DNA from: Alphaproteobacteria bacterium | Lineage (GTDB): Bacteria > Pseudomonadota > Alphaproteobacteria > RF32 > CAG-239 | Direction of reading: 5' to 3' | Length of the DNA: 6,942 nucleotides | NCBI GenBank assembly: GCA_017958895.1 | Contig: JAGDBT010000110.1 | Coordinates: forward strand, 1 to 6,942 | Part shown: piece after piece, positions 1 through 6,545 of the stretch | How the letters are laid out: every line of letters starts with the position of its first letter | Numbering within the stretch: position 1 is the first letter of the stretch | The notes under the pieces: model-generated | The model's input: only the letters and a program-made list of their open reading frames with translations | What the model was told of the DNA's origin: nothing | Databases searched by the model: none | Translations under genes and position numbers: made by a program

Positions 1-3000
1 GAAGTAATCAAAATCAACTTTTCGCCTTTCTTCTCATCTGCCACGGCCAAAACTCCCTGTTTGGCATCAGGATACAATAAATCAAGTTCCTGTTCAACAG
101 CCGTCAAAGAAACCATTTCACCGCCCACTTTGGCAAAACGTTTGGCGCGTCCGCAAATACTCATAAAGCCTTCATTATCAAAACTCACAATATCTCCCGT
201 GTCATACCACTCATCTGGTGCTTGCAAAACATCAGGTTTATCCGATTTCATATAGCCCAGCATAACATTGTCGGCTTTAATTTGCAGTCTTCCTCCTTCG
301 GAAATTCCTTTTACCTTTTCCAAACGATAATTAATTTGCGGTAACAATCGGCCTACCGTATTTTCTTTGAAAAACATCGGAGTATTTACCGATATAACCG
401 GAGAGGTTTCGGTTGTACCGTAGCCTTCGAAAATCCTTACCCCGAATTTGTGCATCCACAGTTCTTGAGTGTGCTTTTTCAGCTTTTCTCCGCCCACCAC
501 GGCAAACCTTACCGGAAAGAAGTCATAAGGACTGGCCATACGACCGTAGCCATACAGGAAAGTATCCGTTCCCAAAACCGCCGTAGCCTGCAAATCATAG
601 GCAACTTCCGGAATAATACGATAATGCAGCGGCGACGGATACAGATAGGTTTTTACACCGTTTAATATCGGCAATAAAGTTCCGACCGTCAATCCGAAAG
701 AATGAAACATCGGCAAAGCATTCAAAATTACATCTTTGGCATTAAACGGCACTGCCAAATGAAGTTGTAAGACATTAGCCTGAATATTACGATGCGATAA
801 CAACACTGCCTTCGGCAACCCCTCCGAACCGGAGGTAAACAATATAACGGCCGGTTTTTGAGCATCGGTTTTTGTTTTTTCTCTTAACAAATATTTTTTT
901 ATGCCCCGCCACTTACTTAAAAATGTAATTTTTGGTGCAAAGTCTTCCAGATAAATCAATTCACAATCTGCTTGTTTTGCCCAATCTTCCAAACGTTGCA
1001 ACTGCCCTTGCTCAATAAATTTATGGGCAGTTAAAATATATTTAAGTTTAACGGTCTTAAGCGAAGAAACAAATTGCTTTTCTCCCAAAGAGAAATTTAA
1101 CATAACCGGTATTTTTTCAGCTTCCTGCAAAGCAAAAAAGGTTACGGCACAAGCCAGACTGTTAGGCAACAAAACCCCTATTTTTTGTTCTGCCGCAAAA
1201 GAATTTCTTAAAGCTTCTCCCAAAACATATGACTTGAATATAAATTGCGAATATGTCAAAGTTTTTTTGGCTGTATCCAAGGCAATTTTATGCTTACCGC
1301 CATACAATCTCTCGGCTTTCAGCAACGAATTAAACAAAGGTTTGTTCTTTTTGGTGGTGGTATAAATCATATCTGCCATAATATCGTGCAGTTTTAATGA
1401 AGTTTGACGCCGTTTCTCACGTTGGCTCAAATTATCATCAACTTCAATTTTGCAAGCCGGCAAAACCGAAAGTTTTATGCGCGGAAACATTCTGGTTTTA
1501 ATAATATCACCCAAATAAGAAAACTTGGAATATTGCGCTCCGTCTATTCTCAGAGGAATAATTTTGGCTCCTGTTTTTTGCGCCACCACTCCCGCACCTT
1601 CATAAATTTTCATCAGCGAACCGGTAACACTTATTCTGCCTTCCGGAAAAATCATAACGGTTTTCCCTTTATTAACCACCTCTATCAGAGAACGAATAGC
1701 CAACGGATTGGTCGGATTAAGCGGATAAAAATCCACCAGTCCCTTAAACATTTTCACATACCATCTGGAACCCCATCCGCTGTCTATGGCAAAAGTTACT
1801 TTGCGCGGCGAATAAGCGGCAACCAAAATACCGTCCAAAAGCGAAACATGGTTGGCAATTATAAGTGCCTTGCTACCGGCTTGGCGCATATTGTGCATTC
1901 CCACAACCTTTACTCTGAAAAACAGATTTAATACCGAGCAAAACAGCGATTGAACCAAAGAACGCGGTAACAATTTACAAATATAAAAAGCCACGCCGGC
2001 GCTGATTACGGCGACAAATAAAAACAAATCGGTAATTTTAAATCCCAATCCTATCAATACTGCCGCAAAAATCGAAATTGAAGCCATTCCCAAAGAATTT
2101 ATGATATTATTTCCGGCTATAACCGAAGCCACAAACTTTTTAGGCGCTTTCTTTTGCATCAACGCATTCAGCGGCACAACATACAACCCGCCCATAAAGG
2201 CAAACATAAACAAACAGACCGACATCAAAAATCCGCGAGGCATCAATAAAAAACGCCCCAAAGAAATACTTTCTTCCGTAACATTAAAACCCATGGATAA
2301 CAAGTATATGCAAAAAGCGAAAAAGCTCAATCCGACGGCACTTAACGGCACATAAATCACCGAAACTTCCCCTTTAAGCAAATGATTGCAGAATATTGAA
2401 CCGGCTCCGACACCCAAGGAGAACAAAATCAAAAAGCAGGTAATGACTTGCGGTTCGGTATGCAAAACTTTGCTGCACAGCGGGAATAATTCCGTCACAA
2501 AGAAAACACCCAAAATCCAAAACCAAGTTGCTCCGATTATGGCACGATAAACAATCACATGCGAGCGGATAAGCTTGATATTCTCTTTTATTTGCTTAAA
2601 AATATTAAAATTCAGCCGCAAATTCGGCTGCGGTCCCGGTGCTTCGGGAATTTTGTATGCCGAAATCAACCCGATAATCGCACAAACAACCAAAAGCGCA
2701 ATACTCGCACCAATCGGCAAAACCGTTCCGAGCATTGAACCCAAAATAATTGAAATATAAGTACTTCCTTCCGTATAAGCATTTCCGGCAATAAGTTCGT
2801 CAGATTTCAATAATTGCGGTAACAAGGCATATTTTATCGGTCCGAAAAAGGTTGATTGCAAACCCATAAAAAACAACAATATTATCAATGCCGGCACATT
2901 TTGGGTTACAAACACAAAGCCGACGGCAATCATTAATAACAATTCGGTTATCTTCAATACTCTGGCAATATTGGCCCGATTATATTTATCAGCCAGCATA

Positions 3001-3209
3001 CCGGCAAAAGCCGAAAAGAAAAAATACGGCAGAATAAAAATTCCGGCCACTATATTTGAATAAATGCCTACGGTTTGCGATGCTGCCACCAATTTATAGG
3101 CGATAAAGGTCATTAAAGTATTTTTAAACAGATTATCGTTAAAAGCCCCGAAAAATTGTGTTATTAAGAGCGGAACAAACCTCCTGCTCTGCCAAAAATC
3201 CTTATCCAT
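1..3209 (-). CDS. aas: LplT-PlsC-Aas fusion: lysophospholipid flippase / acyltransferase / acyl-ACP ligase (C-terminus cut by window edge)
   Basis: Inner-membrane protein predicted to flip lysophospholipids such as lyso-PE inward and re-acylate them with a fatty acid activated by its own ligase domain. My translation of the minus strand is open for 1069 codons from the ATG at 3209 to the window edge. Module 1 (about residues 1-405) is an MFS transporter of LplT type: FGAFNDNLFKN at 20-30, a motif-A-like GMLADKYNR near 70, and PLNALMQ at 346-352. Module 2 (about 420-620) is a PlsC acyltransferase with NHVSLLDG, the HX4D pair being H454 and D459, and FPEGR at 521-525. Module 3 (about 640 onward) is an AMP-forming ligase: TSGSEGLPK at 792-800, GYGTTE at 929-934, YDTGD at 1002-1006, GRAKRFAKVGG from 1020. 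From memory, related fusions are about 1140 residues, so roughly 70-80 residues are missing, including the usual C-terminal catalytic Lys. E. coli splits these functions between LplT and Aas. The gene starts 19 bp after the protease stop with no terminator between. No key residue in view is lost. Confidence 0.95.
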   Translation of the reverse strand, partial: MDKDFWQSRRFVPLLITQFFGAFNDNLFKNTLMTFIAYKLVAASQTVGIYSNIVAGIFILPYFFFSAFAGMLADKYNRANIARVLKITELLLMIAVGFVFVTQNVPALIILLFFMGLQSTFFGPIKYALLPQLLKSDELIAGNAYTEGSTYISIILGSMLGTVLPIGASIALLVVCAIIGLISAYKIPEAPGPQPNLRLNFNIFKQIKENIKLIRSHVIVYRAIIGATWFWILGVFFVTELFPLCSKVLHTEPQVITCFLILFSLGVGAGSIFCNHLLKGEVSVIYVPLSAVGLSFFAFCIYLLSMGFNVTEESISLGRFLLMPRGFLMSVCLFMFAFMGGLYVVPLNALMQKKAPKKFVASVIAGNNIINSLGMASISIFAAVLIGLGFKITDLFLFVAVISAGVAFYICKLLPRSLVQSLFCSVLNLFFRVKVVGMHNMRQAGSKALIIANHVSLLDGILVAAYSPRKVTFAIDSGWGSRWYVKMFKGLVDFYPLNPTNPLAIRSLIEVVNKGKTVMIFPEGRISVTGSLMKIYEGAGVVAQKTGAKIIPLRIDGAQYSKFSYLGDIIKTRMFPRIKLSVLPACKIEVDDNLSQREKRRQTSLKLHDIMADMIYTTTKKNKPLFNSLLKAERLYGGKHKIALDTAKKTLTYSQFIFKSYVLGEALRNSFAAEQKIGVLLPNSLACAVTFFALQEAEKIPVMLNFSLGEKQFVSSLKTVKLKYILTAHKFIEQGQLQRLEDWAKQADCELIYLEDFAPKITFLSKWRGIKKYLLREKTKTDAQKPAVILFTSGSEGLPKAVLLSHRNIQANVLQLHLAVPFNAKDVILNALPMFHSFGLTVGTLLPILNGVKTYLYPSPLHYRIIPEVAYDLQATAVLGTDTFLYGYGRMASPYDFFPVRFAVVGGEKLKKHTQELWMHKFGVRIFEGYGTTETSPVISVNTPMFFKENTVGRLLPQINYRLEKVKGISEGGRLQIKADNVMLGYMKSDKPDVLQAPDEWYDTGDIVSFDNEGFMSICGRAKRFAKVGGEMVSLTAVEQELDLLYPDAKQGVLAVADEKKGEKLILIT

Positions 3210-3213
3210 TAAA

Positions 3214-3218
3214 TCCTC
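3214..3218 (-). promoter_or_regulatory. Ribosome binding site of the aas-like gene
   Basis: On the minus strand GAGGA lies 4 nt before the ATG at 3209. This spacing is slightly short but usable. The next in-frame ATG is at residue 35, after the conserved FNDNLFK segment, so it is a poor start. The reading frame is closed by a TGA only a few codons upstream of the ATG, and no other start codon lies between them. The site falls in the 19 bp gap after the protease stop codon, which suits translation from a shared mRNA. Confidence 0.65.
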
Positions 3219-3228
3219 TTCATTATAA

Positions 3229-6200
3229 TCAGAAAGTCCAACTCAAACCGAATAAAGCACGATAATCATTTGAGTTATTTGTGTTTTCCGGATGAACCCG
3301 AACATCTAACTCCGTACTAAAGCTCAAATTATCGGAAACCTCTTTATTTAAGTACCAAGCCAATTTATATTCCCTCTTTTGAGGTTTCAGACTTGCCGTA
3401 TAAACATTACGATATACCCTGTTGCTGAAATTATCGCGTCCGGCAGCCATATTAACATGTACCTTACCTCTTTGAAGTGCCAACGGAGAAGAAAGTCTCA
3501 TACCGAAATCAATGCTTTTATTTAATCGATAGTTAGCATCAAAAGCAAAACTGTTGCTCACCAAATCAGAAATTGCCAACAAATCGGAATTCAAATCCGG
3601 TGACCTTGTATAACCCTGATAATAACTGCCTGACAAGGTAAATTTAGGAGTTACAAACCATGAAGCATTGGCCCCGATATAATAGGTTTGCCCTTTATCA
3701 ATTGCTAAAGCATTTTCACCGTTTACACCCAACACCGCCTGATTTTCATAAAGTAATCCGGAAGAAATACCAAACGAAGTCTTCGGTCCTTTGTGCAAGG
3801 TAAGTTCAGCATTTAAGGCATAAGCCTCTTTTCTGAAAGAACTGTCCCGATAATCGCGATCTCCGTCATAAAGTCCGTTTTCTCCGGCTACAACTTCAAA
3901 CTTGATGGCAGAAGATGTGCCGATTTTGCGAGTATGATGTAAACCGTAAGCCGAATTAAACGACATAAACGGATTGTTCAATTCCGCCGGTCTATCGTCA
4001 GCCGACTTATAACGTGTATTTTCACTGAAATAAAATCCGCTGGCAGAATTCGTTCCTCTATATTCCATCATCATAAAACCCGAACCTTCATAATTAAGCG
4101 AGCCTTGCGCATAGCTGAAACGGAAATCACCATCTTTATATTCCTGTCGGCGTTGATTTGGAGTTATGTTATAAACATCGTTCTTGAAGTTTTTATAACC
4201 GCCGTGAGCTACATTTATATAATTTCTCAACGGCATGCTGTAAGCTCTGTCATAACGGTCAAATGCGGCTATACTTTCAGGAAGCACCTTAATCAAGGCC
4301 TCGCCCATACCACCGGTAACATTCAACAAAGCATTATCCAAACGAACGTATGAACCGTCAATGGTATCACCGGACAAAGTCGCTACGGCAGATGACAACC
4401 CCGGATAAGGAGATTGATAAGTTACGGCCGCACCCAAATCAATTAAACCGGCACCATAAACAGCATCATCATGCTTTGTGGCATTATATCCGTCGCCGTT
4501 GGTATTGGCCGTATCTCTCAATAAAGCAATTATCTGTTCCGAAGTAAGAGAAGGAAAAGCCGCCTTTAAGAAAGCTATTGAACCGGCAACTATCGGAGCT
4601 GCCTGAGAAGTTCCCGCCATACCTAAATATTTTTCGTCATTTTCATTGGCATTGCGACCGGTTGAAAAAATATATTTTCCGCCTCTGCTGTTACCACCCG
4701 GAGCGGCAATACAATAAGATGCCGTACTGCCGCAAGAATTTGAAGAAGGTGTTTTCTTATACGAACGAACCGTGCCGTTGCTGTTTAAGGTTACATCTGC
4801 CGAAATTACCACCAGCATTTGTAAGTTGGCGAATTTTCCCAACAATTTCAAGCCGGAAATCAAATCAGGTTCTTTATAACCGTCATTACCGGCAGCTTTA
4901 ACCAAAACCGCACCGTCAACCGTTGTTCTTCCGGCAACCGTTACCTTGGAATAATAATTTTTAATCATTTCCGTAAGGCCTTCTTCCATACCGGTCGGCA
5001 GAGAACTTCTGTAACTTGCGATTTTTGAGGCATTAACCGAGCTGTTTGCCGTCGGACCGATACTGAAATTTATGGCCACCACCCCATCTCGTGCCAATTT
5101 TATTATCGGCTCTTTAAGTGAAGCCATTCTGTCCCAACGAACCGCATCAATTGTGGTGTTGCTGAACGACACGCCGTTCATTCCTTTACGACTTCTGTCC
5201 CAATTGGCGGCAATAAGACCGGCGATATGCGTTCCGTGCATATGATATCCGCCCAACATCGGGTTAAGATCATAATTCATAATAGGGTTAGGATCATTTT
5301 GCAAATTATCCCAATCATAATCACTCGGATAAGTTGCCGCCCATTGTGCCCATGGTCCGGCATTCAAAGCAACTCCGGAATTTTTTCTGGTGCTTCTTAT
5401 ATTACCGTGTTCATCATAAAATTCCGCCTTTTCAACATAGCTGCTACCGATTGCCGACGGAGTGTAAGTAATGTTCCAACAATTTGTTCTGTCTCCGTTG
5501 CTGCATGGTCCGTAATCGTAATTATAACCTTTAATTTTTGAGCCTGATGCCGTTTGAAATTCCGGATGCCCTGTCCAAACACCCGTATCAATAATTCCCA
5601 CCGAAACGGTACGACGTAACTTATTCACAACTTTTCCGCTACCATCGGTTCCGTAAAAATTGCCGTAAGCGGTTGCCGCATTGATGGCATCCAAAAAATT
5701 CACACCTCCGCTTGCCAGAAAATAAGTGGAAGTATATTCTCCGTTGTTGCGAAATGTTGAAGGGGAAAGAGAATGATATATGGAAATATTCCAACCTGAT
5801 GATGTACCGGAACCGATATTGATATATCCCGAACCGACACCGGAATTATTGCTTAAAATCACTCCGTCACTTCCCACTTGCAGGCTGTTGTCTATTTCAA
5901 TTGCCGCAACATTATCAATCGGGACTACTTCACTGATTTCATTATCAAAGAAAAGATCTTCCGGCCGTATATTTATCGGCTCGCCGTTACTATTGTTATT
6001 ATTATTGTTTTCTTTCTTTTTACCGGAACTGCCGCCCCCGCCGCCTCCGCCGGCCGCAATGGCAACGGTTGCTCCGCCGACTGCAAGTCCGCCGGCCACA
6101 ACATAAGTTGTGGTTGATAAGAAAGGCTTAGGCGCCGCCATATACATACAAGGAAAATATGAACTCGCACCATAACTGATTAATACATCATAGGCATAAC

Positions 6201-6420
6201 CGTTATTGGCCCAATTGGCACGGCACAAAGCCGTAACACCGTCGCCGGAAGCCGCATCAATAGAATACCCCTGTCTTAAATAATATTCTATGGTTTGAAA
6301 ATCACCGGTCGCTGCCGCATTATAAATTTTATCCGCTATATTGCTACCGAATGCTGCGCTTTCTCCGCCATACAGGCACAATAAAATTGACAATGCCGTT
6401 GTATATTTCAATTTGTTCAT
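3229..6420 (-). CDS. S8 (subtilisin-family) autotransporter serine protease with N-terminal ankyrin-like repeats
   Basis: Predicted surface or secreted protease of 1063 residues, a type V secretion autotransporter. Residues 1-25 are a Sec signal peptide (NKLK, then a hydrophobic core, then SAAFG). About 30-86 resemble two ankyrin repeats (AAATGDFQTIEYYLRQG, then DGVTALCRAN...VLISYGAS). About 103-123 are hydrophobic and Gly/Ala-rich, followed by seven Gly (124-130), KKK and an Asn run (138-143). The S8 domain spans about 270-665: catalytic D278 (GIIDTG), H395 (HGTHIAG), S605 (GTSQAAP), and oxyanion-hole N512 (AAGN), ending in GAGLIDLGAAV. A linker of about 90 residues leads to a C-terminal beta-barrel (about 765-1063) of alternating strands ending in WTF; a terminal Phe is the usual BAM signal. 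The Asp-His spacing of 117 residues is much longer than in subtilisin. The start at 6420 is chosen because the signal peptide begins there, an AAGGA site lies 8 nt upstream, and the in-frame upstream TTG (6489) and ATG (6459) fall in or before the likely promoter. The substrate is unknown. Confidence 0.93.
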   Translation of the reverse strand: MNKLKYTTALSILLCLYGGESAAFGSNIADKIYNAAATGDFQTIEYYLRQGYSIDAASGDGVTALCRANWANNGYAYDVLISYGASSYFPCMYMAAPKPFLSTTTYVVAGGLAVGGATVAIAAGGGGGGGSSGKKKENNNNNNSNGEPINIRPEDLFFDNEISEVVPIDNVAAIEIDNSLQVGSDGVILSNNSGVGSGYINIGSGTSSGWNISIYHSLSPSTFRNNGEYTSTYFLASGGVNFLDAINAATAYGNFYGTDGSGKVVNKLRRTVSVGIIDTGVWTGHPEFQTASGSKIKGYNYDYGPCSNGDRTNCWNITYTPSAIGSSYVEKAEFYDEHGNIRSTRKNSGVALNAGPWAQWAATYPSDYDWDNLQNDPNPIMNYDLNPMLGGYHMHGTHIAGLIAANWDRSRKGMNGVSFSNTTIDAVRWDRMASLKEPIIKLARDGVVAINFSIGPTANSSVNASKIASYRSSLPTGMEEGLTEMIKNYYSKVTVAGRTTVDGAVLVKAAGNDGYKEPDLISGLKLLGKFANLQMLVVISADVTLNSNGTVRSYKKTPSSNSCGSTASYCIAAPGGNSRGGKYIFSTGRNANENDEKYLGMAGTSQAAPIVAGSIAFLKAAFPSLTSEQIIALLRDTANTNGDGYNATKHDDAVYGAGLIDLGAAVTYQSPYPGLSSAVATLSGDTIDGSYVRLDNALLNVTGGMGEALIKVLPESIAAFDRYDRAYSMPLRNYINVAHGGYKNFKNDVYNITPNQRRQEYKDGDFRFSYAQGSLNYEGSGFMMMEYRGTNSASGFYFSENTRYKSADDRPAELNNPFMSFNSAYGLHHTRKIGTSSAIKFEVVAGENGLYDGDRDYRDSSFRKEAYALNAELTLHKGPKTSFGISSGLLYENQAVLGVNGENALAIDKGQTYYIGANASWFVTPKFTLSGSYYQGYTRSPDLNSDLLAISDLVSNSFAFDANYRLNKSIDFGMRLSSPLALQRGKVHVNMAAGRDNFSNRVYRNVYTASLKPQKREYKLAWYLNKEVSDNLSFSTELDVRVHPENTNNSNDYRALFGLSWTF
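5992..6051 (-). repeat. Low-complexity poly-Gly / poly-Asn coding tract in the protease gene
   Basis: Positions 6031-6051 encode seven consecutive glycines with mixed GGN codons, and 5992-6009 encode six consecutive asparagines, mostly AAT, as a near-perfect trinucleotide repeat. Ser-Ser-Gly and three lysines plus Glu lie between them. Slippage in these tracts would change length in whole codons without shifting the frame, so length variation between strains is more likely than on/off switching. In the protein this is a flexible spacer between the hydrophobic segment and the rest of the passenger. Confidence 0.85.
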
Positions 6421-6428
6421 GCTTTCCG

Positions 6429-6433
6429 TCCTT
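6429..6433 (-). promoter_or_regulatory. Ribosome binding site that fixes the protease start
   Basis: On the minus strand AAGGA sits 8 nt before the ATG at 6420. This is good spacing and supports starting at the Met that opens a clean signal peptide, rather than at the upstream in-frame TTG at 6489 or ATG at 6459. Confidence 0.75.
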
Positions 6434-6447
6434 GCAAATATGGAAGC

Positions 6448-6476
6448 AGTATATAACATTTTTAGACAAATTGCAA
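6448..6476 (-). promoter_or_regulatory. Sigma70-like promoter for the protease-aas operon
   Basis: On the minus strand, -35 TTGCAA (6471-6476, 4 of 6 to consensus), a 17 bp spacer, and -10 TATACT (6448-6453, 5 of 6). Transcription would begin near 6441, giving a leader of about 20 nt that contains the ribosome binding site. No other promoter is obvious before the lipid gene, so this one probably drives both genes. It is a consensus match only. Confidence 0.6.
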
Positions 6477-6489
6477 TGAATAAATGCAA
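6471..6489. promoter_or_regulatory. Short dyad over the -35 element, possible operator
   Basis: TTGCA at 6471-6475 and TGCAA at 6485-6489 form an inverted repeat with a 9 bp AT-rich centre. The left arm overlaps the protease -35 element. A site here could let a regulator block or recruit polymerase for the protease operon. Five-base arms in AT-rich DNA can occur by chance, so this is only a candidate. Confidence 0.2.
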
Positions 6490-6497
6490 ATAAAAAA

Positions 6498-6526
6498 TTG
6501 ACTTAAAAAATGATACCTGTTATTGA
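6498..6526 (+). promoter_or_regulatory. Candidate promoter for psd
   Basis: TTGACT (6498-6503, 5 of 6 to the -35 consensus), a 17 bp spacer, and TATTGA (6521-6526, only 3 of 6) preceded by TG one base upstream as in an extended -10. The predicted start of transcription would fall near 6533, right at the ribosome binding site, leaving a leader of only about 13 nt. That tight geometry and the weak -10 keep confidence low. It diverges from the protease promoter, with about 22 bp between the two -35 elements. Confidence 0.35.
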
Positions 6527-6532
6527 TTTTAT

Positions 6533-6538
6533 AAGGAG
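6533..6538 (+). promoter_or_regulatory. Ribosome binding site of psd
   Basis: A full AAGGAG motif lies 7 nt before the ATG at 6546, near-ideal strength and spacing. It confirms the psd start. Confidence 0.85.
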
Positions 6539-6545
6539 AAATAAC

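Noticed and set aside
893..902. A AAA AAA heptamer in the correct phase for -1 frameshifting in the aas-like gene, just before the ligase P-loop
   Set aside because: A -1 shift would end within about 35 codons and give a protein without a working ligase domain, which is tempting. But A-runs at Lys codons are common in AT-rich genomes, and no downstream stem or upstream Shine-Dalgarno-like stimulator stands out.
1404..1931. A 175-codon plus-strand open frame inside the aas-like gene
   Set aside because: It is antisense to the PlsC module, whose motifs (HX4D, FPEGR) are clear on the minus strand. The plus-strand product is rich in His, Asn and Arg, resembles no family and lacks a ribosome binding site.
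3210..3228. Possible terminator between the protease and the lipid gene
   Set aside because: The gap is only 19 bp, with no inverted repeat followed by a T-run and a ribosome binding site in it. Read-through is the simpler view.
5780..6117. Overlapping plus-strand frames with Pro-rich and Leu/Ile-rich stretches
   Set aside because: These are the complement of the poly-Gly and poly-Asn coding tracts of the autotransporter. The apparent proline run and hydrophobic run are mirror artefacts of the low-complexity DNA.
6361..6387. Possible lipoprotein signal at Cys15 of the protease
   Set aside because: The residues before the Cys are ILL, not a lipobox such as L-A/S-G/A, and the hydrophobic core continues past it to a better signal peptidase I site near SAAFG.
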